Of a stretch of 64,000 nt of DNA, positions 25,538-35,201 are shown piece by piece. This DNA is from Bradyrhizobium sp. CCH5-F6 (lineage in GTDB: Bacteria; Pseudomonadota; Alphaproteobacteria; Rhizobiales; Xanthobacteraceae), in NCBI RefSeq assembly GCF_001556045.1, contig NZ_LSIC01000022.1:1-64000 (forward strand), read 5' to 3'. Positions within the stretch are counted from its first letter, which is position 1; each line of letters starts with the position of its first letter. Under the pieces are notes generated by a model. The model had not been told where the DNA came from. It did no database searches and saw only the letters and a program-made list of their open reading frames with translations. The position numbers and the translations under genes were made by a program.

Positions 25538-26770
25538 ATGAGCCTGTATGGTGTTATGCGCACCGGCGTTTCCGGCATGTCTGCGCAGTCCAACAAGCTG
25601 TCGACGGTCTCGGACAACATCGCCAACGTCAACACGACCGGCTACAAGCGGGCTTCCACGGAGTTCTCCTCGCTGATCCTGAAGAGCGGCTCCGGCAACT
25701 ACGATTCCGGCGCCGTCGAAACCACGGTCCGCTACGCCATCACCGATCCCGGGCATACGCAGTTCACCACCTCGAGCACGGACCTCGCCGTTCAGGGCAA
25801 TGGCTTCTTCGTGGTGTCGAACGCAAACAACACGCAGCAGTATCTGACGCGCGCTGGCGCCTTCGTGCCGGACAGTCAGGGCAATCTGGTCAACGCGGCC
25901 GGCTACTATCTTCTGGGACAGCCCGGTCTCGTGACCAACTTCTCGCAGAACAGCCTGTCCGGCATGCAGATCGTCAACATTGCCCAGATTCCGCAGGTGC
26001 CGGTGCCGTCGACGGCGGCGACGCTCACGACCGGCAATCTGGATCCGGATGCGGCCGTCATCGCCGGTCCGCCCGGCCCGGCGTCATACTCGTCGAAGAG
26101 CTCGATCGTGGCCTACGACAATATCGGCCAGGCCGTTACGCTGGACGTCTACATGTCCCACACGGCGACGGCTGCCGGCTCGGATACCTGGCAGATCGAG
26201 GTCTACGACTCCGCGACGGGCACCTCGCTCGGCGCCGCCACCACTTTCACCTTCGACACCACGGCAGCCGGCAGGGGCGCGCTGGCGGCGGCGAGCCCGA
26301 CCGGTCTCACCGTGACCGTCCCCGGCGGTGCGCCGCTGACCATGGACCTCTCGAACATGACGCAGGTCGGAACCGACTTCAGCTTCAAGGCGACCGTCAA
26401 TGGCAGCGTTCCCGCGGCCATCGAAAAGGTCGACGTCGACGGTGCGGGCCACGTGACGGCGATTCTCAAGAACGGTCAGCAACTGACGCTCTACACGATC
26501 ATGCTCGCCGACGTCGCGAGCCCCGACAATCTGACGCCCGAGCCGGGCAACGTCTATTCCACCAACCTGAATTCCGGCAACGCCCAGGCTGGAAATGCCG
26601 GCACCGGCGGGCTCGGCACGATCCAGTCCGGCGCACTGGAAGCCTCCAACGTCGACCTCGCGGACGAACTCACCGGGATGATCGAGGCGCAGCGCGGCTT
26701 CACGGCGAACTCGAAATCGTTCCAGACCGGCGCGGACCTGCTGGACGTCGTCGTCAACCTGAAGCGCTGA
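25538..26770 (+). CDS. flgE: Flagellar hook protein FlgE
   Basis: 410 aa with AAAGGAG ten nt upstream. The N-terminal rod/hook motif (KLSTVSDNIANVNTTGYKRA) and C-terminal domain (GALEASNVDLADELTGMIEA, FTANSKSFQTGADLLDVVV) are complete; the middle holds the FlgE D2 domain. FlgE builds the universal joint outside the cell. In Sinorhizobium a rem regulator precedes flgE; here nothing but a 119-bp promoter region lies between the transglycosylase and flgE, and the regulator is at 35940. Confidence 0.97.
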   Translation: MSLYGVMRTGVSGMSAQSNKLSTVSDNIANVNTTGYKRASTEFSSLILKSGSGNYDSGAVETTVRYAITDPGHTQFTTSSTDLAVQGNGFFVVSNANNTQQYLTRAGAFVPDSQGNLVNAAGYYLLGQPGLVTNFSQNSLSGMQIVNIAQIPQVPVPSTAATLTTGNLDPDAAVIAGPPGPASYSSKSSIVAYDNIGQAVTLDVYMSHTATAAGSDTWQIEVYDSATGTSLGAATTFTFDTTAAGRGALAAASPTGLTVTVPGGAPLTMDLSNMTQVGTDFSFKATVNGSVPAAIEKVDVDGAGHVTAILKNGQQLTLYTIMLADVASPDNLTPEPGNVYSTNLNSGNAQAGNAGTGGLGTIQSGALEASNVDLADELTGMIEAQRGFTANSKSFQTGADLLDVVVNLKR

Positions 26771-26804
26771 ATTCTCCAGCGCTCGCTTCGGTCAAGAGCA
26801 CGCC

Positions 26805-28280
26805 ATGTCGCTTACCGCCGCTCTCAACTCGGCTCGTTCCTCGCTCTCTGCGTCGAGCGTCCAGTCGTCGGTCATTTCGCGCAACATCGCCGGCGCGAGC
26901 GCCGACGGCTACTCGCGCAAGCTCGCCGTGCTGGACAATCTGCCCGGTGCCGGCGTCTATGTCGCGGCAATCCAGCGTGCCGCCAGCTCGGGCCTCTACG
27001 ACAACGTCCTGATCGCCACCTCGTCGTCGGCCAAGCAGACTGCGATCTTTGATGGTCTCCAGAAGATCGCGGCTTCGACCGTGGACGATCCGGAGCTCGA
27101 CCAGTCGCCGACGGCGCAGCTCAATGCGCTGAAGCAGGCGCTGCAGAAATACGCCAACGCTCCGGACAACACCACGCTGGCACAGGCGGCGGTGGCGTCC
27201 GCCAAGGACATGGCAACCGCGCTCAACCAGGCGACGAAGACCGTGCAGTCGGTCCGCGAGAGCGCCGATGCCGACATGAAGACGTCGGTTCAGAACATCA
27301 ACCAGTTGCTCTCCCAGTTCGAGACCGTGAACACCGCGATCGTGAAGGGCACGATCTCCGGCGACGACATCACCGATTACCTCGACCAGCGCGACAGCAT
27401 CGTCTCGCAGCTGTCGCAGGAGGTCGGCGTCACGATGTCGATCCGTCCCAACGGCGATGCGGCGCTCTACGCCGACAGCGGCGTCGTGCTGTTCGACAAG
27501 ACGGCGCGGACGGTGAGCTTTGCGCCGACGAACGTCTACACCGCCGGCACCACGGGCAATGCGGTCTACATCGACGGCGTCCCCGTGACCGGGGCCAATT
27601 CGGTGATGCCGCTGAAGTCGGGCAAGCTCGCAGGCCTCGCTCAGCTGCGCGACCAGGACACCGTCACCTATCAGAGCCAGCTCGACGAAATCGCGCGCGG
27701 CCTGATCAACACTTTCAGGGAAATCGATCAGACCGCCGCGGCGCTGCCCGACGTCCCCGGGCTCTTCACCTATCCCGGGGCGCCGGCCATGCCCGCGAGC
27801 GCCACCGTCTCGGTGGGCCTCGCCGGCACGATCTCGGTTGCCGCATCGGTCGATCCGGCCCAGGGCGGCAATCCGAACCTGCTGCGCGACGGCGCGATCA
27901 GCGGCAACCCTGCCTACCAATACAACACCGCCGGTAACGGCGGCTACTCGACCCGGCTGCAGCAGCTCATCGACGGCATGGATGCGTCGCAGCCGTTCGA
28001 TCCGGCAACGCAAGGCAAGCCGACCGGCAATTTGATCGACTTTGCGTCGTCGTCGACGAGCTGGATCGAGAACCAGCGCAAGACCGCCAACGACAACTCC
28101 GAGTACCAGAACACGCTGCTCAACCGCAGCATCACGGCGCTGTCGAACGTCAACGGCGTCAACATGGACGACGAGATGGCGTTGATGCTCCAGGTCGAGC
28201 GCACCTATTCGGCGTCGTCAAAGATCATCTCGACCGTCGATGAAATGCTGCAGAGCCTGCTGGCTGCCGTGGGGAATTAA
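26805..28280 (+). CDS. flgK: Hook-filament junction protein FlgK (HAP1)
   Basis: 491 aa. The N-terminus (ALNSARSSLSASSVQSSVIS, RNIAGASADGYSRK) and C-terminus (SNVNGVNMDDEMALMLQVER, YSASSKIISTVDEMLQSLL) are the paired coiled-coil ends typical of FlgK. It forms the first junction zone between hook and filament. A 34-bp gap follows flgE, and flgL starts 3 bp after the stop. Confidence 0.96.
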   Translation: MSLTAALNSARSSLSASSVQSSVISRNIAGASADGYSRKLAVLDNLPGAGVYVAAIQRAASSGLYDNVLIATSSSAKQTAIFDGLQKIAASTVDDPELDQSPTAQLNALKQALQKYANAPDNTTLAQAAVASAKDMATALNQATKTVQSVRESADADMKTSVQNINQLLSQFETVNTAIVKGTISGDDITDYLDQRDSIVSQLSQEVGVTMSIRPNGDAALYADSGVVLFDKTARTVSFAPTNVYTAGTTGNAVYIDGVPVTGANSVMPLKSGKLAGLAQLRDQDTVTYQSQLDEIARGLINTFREIDQTAAALPDVPGLFTYPGAPAMPASATVSVGLAGTISVAASVDPAQGGNPNLLRDGAISGNPAYQYNTAGNGGYSTRLQQLIDGMDASQPFDPATQGKPTGNLIDFASSSTSWIENQRKTANDNSEYQNTLLNRSITALSNVNGVNMDDEMALMLQVERTYSASSKIISTVDEMLQSLLAAVGN

Positions 28281-28283
28281 GTC

Positions 28284-29330
28284 ATGATGAGCGCAAACTA
28301 CGTTTCCACCCTGATGTTGTCCTCGTCGTTGAGATATTCGATCACGAGTAACCAGGCGGCGCTGACCAGGGCCTCGACGGAGGCGACCACCGGCCGTTTC
28401 TACGACGTTGGGCTCGAGCTTGGTGCCACGACGGGAAGCGACCTCACGCTGCGGGCCGACTTCAGCTTCGCCGATCAGCTCGTCGACACGAACGGGCTCG
28501 TCGCGGGACGCCTGGACGTGACGCAGAACCGGATCACCCAGCTCAGCAAGACGGCGACTGACTTCCTCAAGGACCTGATCGCGGCTCGCAGTACCGACGG
28601 CGGCGGGCGGGTCATCCTGCCGCCTGCGGCGTCCAATCTCCAGGATCTGATCGGCGCCTTGAACGTCTCTTATAACGGCTCGTATCTGTTCTCGGGCATC
28701 AACACGCAGAACGAGCCCATCACGGCTTACGCCGCGGGCTCGGCCAGCAAGAACCAGGTCGATGCGGATTTCCTCGCGACCTTCGGCTTCTCGCAATCCT
28801 CGCCCAATGTGGGCACCATCACCCCGGCCCAGATGCAGACCTTCCTCGACACCACCTTCGATGCGGAGTTCGCGAGCCCGGCCTGGAACACCAACTGGTC
28901 GTCGGCCACCGACCAGACCATGCAAAGCCGCATCTCCACGACCGAGATCGCCGAAACGTCCGTCAGCGCCAACGAGGCCGGCTTCCGCAAGCTCGCCGAG
29001 GCCTACACCATGATGGCCGATCTCGGGAATGTGAACCTGAGTCAGGAGACGTTCCAGGTCGTCGTGGACAAGGCGATCGGGCTCGTCGGCAACGCCATCA
29101 ACGACCTCGCAGCGCTCGGCGGCTCCGTCGGCACGGTCCAGCAGCGGATCACCACCGCGACGGCCAAGCTCAAGACGCAGCAGGACATCCTGAACAATCA
29201 GATCGTTGGCATGGAGAAGGTCGACCCGACCGAAGCCTCGGTCCGGGTCAATACCCTGCAGACCCAGATCCAGACCGCGTTGGCGCTTACCTCGCAGCTC
29301 CAGAAGATCAGTCTCATCAACTATCTCTGA
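28284..29330 (+). CDS. flgL: Hook-filament junction protein FlgL (HAP3)
   Basis: 348 aa, flagellin-like ends: N-terminal RYSITSNQAALTRASTEATT and C-terminal VDPTEASVRVNTLQTQIQTA with LTSQLQKISLINYL. Longer than flagellin and without the flagellin signature, it matches FlgL, the second junction protein that seats the filament. The gene follows flgK with a 3-bp gap. Confidence 0.94.
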   Translation: MMSANYVSTLMLSSSLRYSITSNQAALTRASTEATTGRFYDVGLELGATTGSDLTLRADFSFADQLVDTNGLVAGRLDVTQNRITQLSKTATDFLKDLIAARSTDGGGRVILPPAASNLQDLIGALNVSYNGSYLFSGINTQNEPITAYAAGSASKNQVDADFLATFGFSQSSPNVGTITPAQMQTFLDTTFDAEFASPAWNTNWSSATDQTMQSRISTTEIAETSVSANEAGFRKLAEAYTMMADLGNVNLSQETFQVVVDKAIGLVGNAINDLAALGGSVGTVQQRITTATAKLKTQQDILNNQIVGMEKVDPTEASVRVNTLQTQIQTALALTSQLQKISLINYL

Positions 29331-29337
29331 GGCGGGG

Positions 29338-29355
29338 CTCGTAACCTTTGTCTAG
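29338..29355 (+). promoter_or_regulatory. Weak candidate laf box upstream of flaF
   Basis: CTCGTAACCTTTGTCTAG resembles the flhA and fliF sites with one base missing in the spacer. It ends 27 nt before the flaF start. It is the weakest member of the set, and flaF could equally be read through from flgL. Confidence 0.35.
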
Positions 29356-29382
29356 TTGTTCGGTCTTCGAAGAGTGGTCCTG

Positions 29383-29727
29383 ATGACGTTTGAAGCCTAT
29401 GAAGCGGTCGTTGACGAAAGCGGCTATGAAGCGCGAAGCCGCGAGCGGCAGGCGCTCAGCCTCGGCATCGACCGGCTCGAGCGGATCCAGAAGGGGCGTT
29501 TCAGCCTCGAGGACCTGGTCGAGAGTCTGCTCTATGTGCGGCGGCTGTGGACGATCTTCATCGAGGATCTCGCTCACCCGGAAAACGGGCTGCCGGACAA
29601 GCTGCGCGCCGACATCATCTCGATCGGCTTGTGGGTCGTCAAGGAAGCCGACCGTCTCCGCGAGGAGAAGTCGAACGACGTGGCGCAACTCATCGAAATC
29701 AACCGCCTGATCAGAGACGCGCTCTAA
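29383..29727 (+). CDS. flaF: Flagellin assembly regulator FlaF
   Basis: 114 aa from the ATG at 29383; an upstream in-frame ATG at 29356 would add nine non-conserved residues. The all-helical FlaF fold is recognisable (YEAVVDESGYEARSRERQAL, LYVRRLWTIFIEDLAHPENG, LPDKLRADIISIGLWVVKEA). FlaF is an alphaproteobacterial protein needed for flagellin synthesis and secretion, acting against FlbT; it substitutes functionally for FliS, which is absent here. Its stop shares one base with the flbT start (TAATG). Confidence 0.95.
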   Translation: MTFEAYEAVVDESGYEARSRERQALSLGIDRLERIQKGRFSLEDLVESLLYVRRLWTIFIEDLAHPENGLPDKLRADIISIGLWVVKEADRLREEKSNDVAQLIEINRLIRDAL

Positions 29728-30137
29728 TGAAGATCTCCTTGCGGGCGGGCGAACGGATCTACGTCAACGGGGCAGTGCTTCGTGTGGACCGCAAGGTGTC
29801 CGTCGAGCTCGTCAACGACGTGATGTTTCTGCTCGAAGGGCAGGTCATGCAGGCTTCCGACGCCACCACGGCCCTGCGGCAGCTCTATTTCATCGTCCAG
29901 CTCATGCTGATGAACCCGACCGATGTCCGCGACGCTGCGGCGCTCTACGCGCAGCATCACGCAGCCCTGTGCGCCGTGTGTGAGAACCGCGAGATGCTGG
30001 ATGGACTCGGCGCGGTCGACGAGCTGGTCGGGGCGACGCGTTACTTCGAGGCGCTCAAGCGGATTCGGGCGCTGTTTCCGGTGGAGCAGGCCATCCTGGC
30101 CGGAGCCGCCACCGTTTCCCCATTCGAGGCTGCCTGA
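29727..30137 (+). CDS. flbT: Flagellin mRNA regulator FlbT
   Basis: 136 aa starting at the ATG that overlaps the flaF stop. The N-terminal beta-rich part (ISLRAGERIYVNGAVLRVDR, VSVELVNDVMFLLEGQVMQ) and helical C-terminus (ALRQLYFIVQLMLMNPTD) fit the FlbT family. In Caulobacter FlbT binds the flagellin 5' untranslated region and promotes its decay until the hook is finished. The two flagellin genes here have a conserved structured leader (16240-16327 and 17428-17511), the natural target. Confidence 0.95.
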   Translation: MKISLRAGERIYVNGAVLRVDRKVSVELVNDVMFLLEGQVMQASDATTALRQLYFIVQLMLMNPTDVRDAAALYAQHHAALCAVCENREMLDGLGAVDELVGATRYFEALKRIRALFPVEQAILAGAATVSPFEAA

Positions 30138-30152
30138 CAGCGGAGAGGCCAG

Positions 30153-30575
30153 ATGAACGTCACCAGCGCGACCGACACGACCGGAAATGCGTCCAGTTCG
30201 AACAGCTCCAGCTCGACGACGTCGAGCAGCAGCGTGGATTACAACACGTTTCTTCAACTCCTGATCGCCCAGATGAAGAACCAGGATCCGACCAATCCGA
30301 TGGATACCTCGGAATATATGAGCCAGTTCGCCCAGCTCTCGACGGTGGAGCAGGCGATGCAGACGAACTCGAAGCTGGACGCGCTGCTGTCATCGCAGTC
30401 GTTGTCGCAGGCTAACGGGCTGATCGGGAAGACGGTCAGCTTCACCGACTCGACCGGCGCGAGTTTCAGCGGCAAGGTGGTCTCGGTCTCCATCAACAGC
30501 GACGGCTCCATCGCGACGCTTCAGGACGGCACGAAGGTCGCCGTCGGGCCGGGGCTCACGATCAGCCAGTCATGA
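30153..30575 (+). CDS. flgD: Flagellar hook cap/assembly protein FlgD
   Basis: 140 aa, short like other rhizobial FlgD. After a Ser/Thr-rich start the conserved core YNTFLQLLIAQMKNQDPTNP, with MDTSEYMSQFAQLSTVEQAM, is complete. The C-terminal beta domain is reduced to one small barrel (GKTVSFTDSTGASFSGKVVS). FlgD is the scaffold for hook polymerisation. It overlaps fliQ by four bases. Confidence 0.96.
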   Translation: MNVTSATDTTGNASSSNSSSSTTSSSSVDYNTFLQLLIAQMKNQDPTNPMDTSEYMSQFAQLSTVEQAMQTNSKLDALLSSQSLSQANGLIGKTVSFTDSTGASFSGKVVSVSINSDGSIATLQDGTKVAVGPGLTISQS

Positions 30576-30838
30576 ACGAGCGGGATGCCCTCGATATCGT
30601 CCAGGCCGCGATCTGGACCATCATCGTCGCCTCCGGACCCGCGGTCGGCGCCGCGATGCTGGTCGGCACCGTCATCGCGCTGATCCAGGCCCTGACCCAG
30701 ATCCAGGAGGTGACGCTGACCTTCGTTCCGAAGATCATCGTCATTCTCGTCGTCGTTGCCGTCTCGGGCTCCTTCATCGGAGCGCATCTCTCGACGTTCA
30801 CCGAGATGGTCTACTCGCATATCGAGCGTGGCTTCTGA
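30572..30838 (+). CDS. fliQ: Flagellar export gate protein FliQ
   Basis: 88 aa, two membrane helices (AIWTIIVASGPAVGAAMLVG, IIVILVVVAVSGSFIGAHL) separated by LIQALTQIQEVTLTFVPKI, the hallmark FliQ loop. It completes the FliPQR gate with fliP (15324) and fliR (32995). It overlaps flgD and is followed by a laf box and flhA. Confidence 0.97.
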   Translation: MNERDALDIVQAAIWTIIVASGPAVGAAMLVGTVIALIQALTQIQEVTLTFVPKIIVILVVVAVSGSFIGAHLSTFTEMVYSHIERGF

Positions 30839-30862
30839 TCCAGCGGGGGCCGCGGCCACCAC

Positions 30863-30885
30863 CCTCGCGTAAGCTTTGCGCGGCA
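30863..30885 (+). promoter_or_regulatory. Candidate laf box upstream of flhA
   Basis: CCTCGCGTAAGCTTTGCGCG followed by GCA retains CTCGC and AAGCTT at the same spacing as in the lafA2 site. It ends 31 nt before the flhA ATG, in the only sizeable gap (78 bp) between fliQ and flhA. Confidence 0.5.
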
Positions 30886-30916
30886 GATTACGGGCGGACC
30901 CCTCTGCCGGTGACCC

Positions 30917-32998
30917 ATGGCCGATACGTTAGCTGCTAGCCTGCCCAATCAGCGCCGCCTCGGGGCGGATGCCTTTTTCGCCGCCGGCATCGTGGCCATG
31001 CTCACGATCCTGTTCCTGCCGATCCCTCCGATCCTGATCGATCTCGGCCTCGCATTCTCGATCGCATTGTCGGCGCTGATCCTGATGGTCGCGCTATGGA
31101 TCCAGCGGCCGCTCGACTTCTCGGCCTTCCCGACCGTGTTGCTGATCGCGACGATCCTGCGCCTGGCGCTGAACATCGCGACGACCCGCCTGATCCTCTC
31201 GCGCGGCGGCGAGGGCGAACATGCCGCGGGCCATGTCGTTGCCGGCTTCTCGAAATTCGTCATGGGCGGTGACTTCGTCATCGGCCTGATCATCTTCGCG
31301 ATCCTGGTCACCGTGAACTTCGTCGTGATCACCAAGGGTGCGACCCGTATCGCCGAAGTCGGCGCCCGCTTCACTTTGGACGCCATTCCCGGCAAGCAGA
31401 TGGCGATCGACGCGGACTTGTCCGCGGGCCTGATCGACGACAAGGAAGCCCAGCGCCGCCGGCGCGAGCTCGAAGAGGAGAGCGCGTTCTTCGGCGCCAT
31501 GGACGGCGCCTCGAAGTTCGTCCGTGGCGACGCCATCGCCGGCCTCATCATTACCGCGATCAACATCTTCGGCGGCATCGTCATCGGCGTCACCCATCAC
31601 GGATTGACGCTCTCCCGCGCCGCCGACGTCTACACCAAGCTTTCCGTCGGCGATGGTCTGGTGTCGCAGATGCCGGCGCTGATCGTGTCGCTGTCGGCGG
31701 GCCTCCTGGTCTCCAAGGGCGGCACCCGGGGCTCGGCCGAGCAGGCGGTGCTGCGGCAGCTCGGCGGCTATCCGCGCGCGGTGTCGGCTGCCGCGCTGAT
31801 GATGTTCGTGCTTGCCCTGATGCCGGGGCTGCCCATGGCGCCGTTCGTGCTTCTTGGCGGTGTCATGGCTTTCGTCGGCTATTCGCTGCCGAAGCGGGAG
31901 GCCGCGCGGAGACAGAAGGAGGATGCCCGCAAGGCCGACGAGCGCGCCCAGACCGACGCCAAGGAATCAGTGAAGGAGCAGCTCAAGACCGCCGAGATCG
32001 AGCTGGCGCTCGGCGGCCACCTTTCGGTCCATCTCCTGGGCTCGCGCACCGAGCTTGCCCACCGCGTGGCCAAGATACGCAAGAAGTTCGCCAAGCAATA
32101 CGGTTTCGTCATTCCCGAGATCAAGCTCACCGACAATCTGTCGATCGATCCCAAGAGCTACCAGATCCGGATCCACGACACGCGCATTGCCCATGGCGAG
32201 CTCAGGCTCGGCGAAGTTCTGGTGCTCGTCGACAAGGACGGCAAGCCCGACGTGCCGGGCGACGAGGTGATCGAGCCGGCCTTCGGCATGAAGGCGCTGT
32301 GGGTGACGGAAGCCTTCACCGATGAAGTCAAGCGGCAGGGCTGCAAGCCGGTCGACAATCTGTCGGTGCTGCTCACCCATTTGAGCGAAGTGATCAGGGC
32401 GAACCTCGCCCAGCTGCTGTCCTACAAGGACATGCGCGGGCTGCTCGACCGGCTCGATCCCGAATACAAGCGCCTGATCGAGGATCTCTGCCCCTCGCAG
32501 ATCTCCTATTCGGGCCTGTTGGCGATCCTGAAGATCCTGCTGGCCGAGCGCGTATCGATTCGCAACCTCCATCTGATCCTCGAGGCAATCGCCGAGATCG
32601 CGCCACACGTGCGGCGCTCCGAGCAGGTCGCAGAGCACGTGCGGACGCGGCTGGCCCAACAGATCTGCGGCGATCTCTCCGACAATGGCGTGCTCAACGT
32701 GGTGCGTCTCGGCAACCGCTGGGACCTCGCCTTCCACCAGAGCCTGAAGCGCGACGCCAAGGGCGACGTCGTCGAGTTCGACGCCGATCCGCGCCTGATC
32801 GAGCAGTTCGCGACCGAAGCCAGCGCCGCGATCCGCAAGTTCACCGAGAACGGCACCAGCGTGGTGCTGGCTGTGACCCCTGAAGCCCGTCCCTATGTCC
32901 GGATGATCCTGGAGCGGGTGTTCCCGACCTTGCCGATCCTGTCGCATGTCGAAGTCGCGCGCAGCGCCGAGATCAGGGCGCTCGGAGCCATATCGTGA
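30917..32998 (+). CDS. flhA: Flagellar export gate protein FlhA
   Basis: 693 aa, normal size. The N-terminal half has eight membrane helices, with the FHIPEP signature region in the cytoplasmic loop ([38 protein letters not shown]). The C-terminal cytoplasmic domain, the docking site of chaperone-substrate complexes, starts near residue 335 after a charged linker ([19 protein letters not shown]). It overlaps fliR by four bases. Confidence 0.98.
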   Translation: MADTLAASLPNQRRLGADAFFAAGIVAMLTILFLPIPPILIDLGLAFSIALSALILMVALWIQRPLDFSAFPTVLLIATILRLALNIATTRLILSRGGEGEHAAGHVVAGFSKFVMGGDFVIGLIIFAILVTVNFVVITKGATRIAEVGARFTLDAIPGKQMAIDADLSAGLIDDKEAQRRRRELEEESAFFGAMDGASKFVRGDAIAGLIITAINIFGGIVIGVTHHGLTLSRAADVYTKLSVGDGLVSQMPALIVSLSAGLLVSKGGTRGSAEQAVLRQLGGYPRAVSAAALMMFVLALMPGLPMAPFVLLGGVMAFVGYSLPKREAARRQKEDARKADERAQTDAKESVKEQLKTAEIELALGGHLSVHLLGSRTELAHRVAKIRKKFAKQYGFVIPEIKLTDNLSIDPKSYQIRIHDTRIAHGELRLGEVLVLVDKDGKPDVPGDEVIEPAFGMKALWVTEAFTDEVKRQGCKPVDNLSVLLTHLSEVIRANLAQLLSYKDMRGLLDRLDPEYKRLIEDLCPSQISYSGLLAILKILLAERVSIRNLHLILEAIAEIAPHVRRSEQVAEHVRTRLAQQICGDLSDNGVLNVVRLGNRWDLAFHQSLKRDAKGDVVEFDADPRLIEQFATEASAAIRKFTENGTSVVLAVTPEARPYVRMILERVFPTLPILSHVEVARSAEIRALGAIS

Positions 32999-33747
32999 TC
33001 AGCAGCCTTGCCGACAGCGTGCTGGTGACGTTCATCGTGTTCTGCCGCATCGGCGCCTGCCTGATGCTGGTGCCCGGCTATTCCAGCGTCAATGTTCCGC
33101 CCCAGGTGCGCCTGTTCGTGGCGCTGGTCACGACCTTTGCGCTGACGCCGATCCTGATCGCCGTGCTGAAGCCGCTCACGGACAATGCGGCGCCGCTGAC
33201 GCTGGCGCTCCTGATCTGCTCCGAACTCGTGATCGGCAGTGTCATCGGCCTCGGCGGTCGCGTGTTCTTCCTCGCACTCCAGACCATGGCGACCATGATG
33301 GCGAGCGCGATCGGGCTGAGCAACATCCCGGGCACTCCGGTCGGCGACACCGATCCGGCGCCGGCCCTGGTGCCGCTGATCATGGCGGCCGTCACCACGC
33401 TGTTCTTCATGACCGACCAGCACTGGCAGGTGCTGCGTGGGCTGATGAACTCCTACGACGTCTGGCATCCCGGCAGCAGGCTTGGTGGCAGCATGGCGCT
33501 CGATCTGCTCGTCGGCCGTCTTTCGGAAGCGTTCGTGCTGACGCTGCGGATCACGAGCCCATTCATCGTCTATTCGGTAATCGTCAACCTGGCGGTTGGC
33601 CTGATCAACAAGCTGACGCCGGCAATTCCCGTCTACTTCATCTCCGTGCCCTTCGTGCTATTCGGCGGCTTCCTGCTGCTCTATCTCACCAGCGACGAAC
33701 TGCTGACGCAGTTCATGCTCGGCCTCTCATCGTGGCTGGCGGAGTGA
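32995..33747 (+). CDS. fliR: Flagellar export gate protein FliR
   Basis: 250 aa, GTG start overlapping flhA. Hydrophobic segments with the conserved FliR features are present: [20 protein letters not shown] near the N-terminus, [20 protein letters not shown] in the middle and [20 protein letters not shown] at the C-terminus. It is the third part of the FliPQR gate. Confidence 0.96.
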   Translation: MISSLADSVLVTFIVFCRIGACLMLVPGYSSVNVPPQVRLFVALVTTFALTPILIAVLKPLTDNAAPLTLALLICSELVIGSVIGLGGRVFFLALQTMATMMASAIGLSNIPGTPVGDTDPAPALVPLIMAAVTTLFFMTDQHWQVLRGLMNSYDVWHPGSRLGGSMALDLLVGRLSEAFVLTLRITSPFIVYSVIVNLAVGLINKLTPAIPVYFISVPFVLFGGFLLLYLTSDELLTQFMLGLSSWLAE

Positions 33748-33754
33748 CCAAGTC

Positions 33755-34174
33755 ATGACGTCGCGCGCGGACAAGCTCGGACGGATGGTTTCGCTGGTGA
33801 AACTCCAGCTTCGGCTGTCCGAATGGCACCTCGCGCAACTGCGGCAGCAGGAGCGCAGCCTGCAGGACGAGCAGGAATGGCTGGTCGGAGCCCTGAACGA
33901 CGGCAGGCCGCCGGCGGGATCGTCCAGCGAATCGATCGCGCGGCGCTTGAACAGGACGAGCGTCGGCGCACGCGCGGTGCAGGCACAGGCCGCACAGCAG
34001 CTTGACCAGATTCGGGCGGAAAGCCGCCGCGTGAAGCAGCTCGAGGAGGTCGCGAAGGCGGCGCTCGCCGACAAGCTCCGTGACGCGGAGAAACGCTCGC
34101 TCGAAGAGATGACGGGAATAAGCCCCGTCGTGCACGCGTGGATGCCGCGGCCAGCCAACCGGACCAAGACATGA
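33755..34174 (+). CDS. Coiled-coil protein, candidate FliJ
   Basis: 139 aa, almost entirely a charged antiparallel coiled coil (LVKLQLRLSEWHLAQLRQQE, QAAQQLDQIRAESRRVKQLE, ALADKLRDAEKRSLEEM), without signal peptide or membrane segment. Size, shape and placement directly after fliR fit FliJ, the stalk-like partner of the FliI ring, for which no other gene is visible. Sequence similarity to known FliJ is too weak for certainty. It overlaps the next gene by four bases. Confidence 0.6.
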   Translation: MTSRADKLGRMVSLVKLQLRLSEWHLAQLRQQERSLQDEQEWLVGALNDGRPPAGSSSESIARRLNRTSVGARAVQAQAAQQLDQIRAESRRVKQLEEVAKAALADKLRDAEKRSLEEMTGISPVVHAWMPRPANRTKT

Positions 34175-34674
34175 TCGTGACAGCAACCCCCGACCTCGTT
34201 CTCGATGTCCTCGATGCCGCCGATCCCGCGACGCAGCGCGCGGCCACAGCGAAGCTCGACGCGTTGAAATCCGCCGATGCCGACTTCGGCGCCACGATGA
34301 AAGCAGAGATCGGCAAGGCCGCAGCGGCCACTGCCGATCAATCCGCGGCGAAGGCGTCGGAAGCGCAGTCGGGCGCAGTCAACGGTCCGCCCGTGCAGGT
34401 GATCAAGGCGCCGGCATCCGGCGAAGTCTACCGGAAGTTCGAAGCCTTCATCCTCCAGACCTTCGTCGAGACGATGTTGCCGAAGGAGTCGGAGGAGGTC
34501 TTTGGCAAGGGCACTGCCGGCGGCGTCTGGAAGTCGATGCTTGCAGAGCAGCTTGGCAGCCAGCTGGCCAAGGGCAAGGGCATCGGCATCGCCAAGCAGC
34601 TCGCCGCCGCACATCCGGCCGGGCCGGACGCCGCGGGGAAGGTCGGATCAGATTTGCGAACGGGTGAAAGTTGA
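34171..34674 (+). CDS. FlgJ-like rod-binding protein without muramidase domain
   Basis: 167 aa, starting in an ATGA overlap. The rod-binding core is KFEAFILQTFVETMLPKESE followed by VFGKGTAGGVWKSMLAEQLG and SQLAKGKGIGIAKQL, about residues 90-150. This is the FlgJ N-terminal domain that caps the growing rod; the peptidoglycan hydrolase domain found in enterobacterial FlgJ is absent and is likely supplied by the transglycosylase at 24837. Confidence 0.88.
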   Translation: MIVTATPDLVLDVLDAADPATQRAATAKLDALKSADADFGATMKAEIGKAAAATADQSAAKASEAQSGAVNGPPVQVIKAPASGEVYRKFEAFILQTFVETMLPKESEEVFGKGTAGGVWKSMLAEQLGSQLAKGKGIGIAKQLAAAHPAGPDAAGKVGSDLRTGES

Positions 34675-34688
34675 GGGGTGAATTTCCT

Positions 34689-35201
34689 ATGCAGCTAGAA
34701 GAAGGCGCCGTGGCCATGGCGATGGACCAGCCGGTCGCGGACGGCGAGGTGATGACGACGGAAGCGGCGGCAAGCGATGTGCTGCTGCCCGTCCTGCTGC
34801 CGATCGGGGGTGGCGAAGCGATGATCGATGCCGCGGATGCGGTGAGATCGGACGAGGTGCGCGGCCTGCTGGCCGCAATCCGCCGGCTCGCCAGTATCGT
34901 CGAGGAAGAGACGGTCGCGCTCACGACGGGTCAGAAGATCGATTTCGACGACTTCAGCGCCCGGAAGAGCCGGAGCATGCTCGAATTCGTCCGCCTGATG
35001 CGGGCCCGAATGCACCTCGGCGGCGAAGTCGAGATCACCGAGGAGATTCAGCGGCTGCGCGAGAAGCTGGAGCGGAATCGCTCGATTCTCGAAATGCACT
35101 ACGATGCGGTGCGCGAGGTCGCGAGCATCATCGTCAAGGCGGTCAAGGAAGCCGAGTCGGACGGCACCTATACCGGCCGCGCAGCGCAGGACGGAAAATG
35201 A
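34689..35201 (+). CDS. FlgN-like export chaperone (candidate)
   Basis: About 170 aa from the ATG at 34689 (AGGGG ten nt upstream); a TTG at 34671 overlapping the previous stop is an alternative. The second half is helical: LLAAIRRLASIVEEETVALT, FDDFSARKSRSMLEFVRLM, EITEEIQRLREKLERNRSIL. FlgN chaperones FlgK and FlgL, whose genes lie at 26805 and 28284. The short-helix pattern 'I-x-x-E-x-x-A-L' plus 'K-x-x-x-L-x-x' fits FlgN, but the assignment is inference from pattern and context. Confidence 0.6.
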   Translation: MQLEEGAVAMAMDQPVADGEVMTTEAAASDVLLPVLLPIGGGEAMIDAADAVRSDEVRGLLAAIRRLASIVEEETVALTTGQKIDFDDFSARKSRSMLEFVRLMRARMHLGGEVEITEEIQRLREKLERNRSILEMHYDAVREVASIIVKAVKEAESDGTYTGRAAQDGK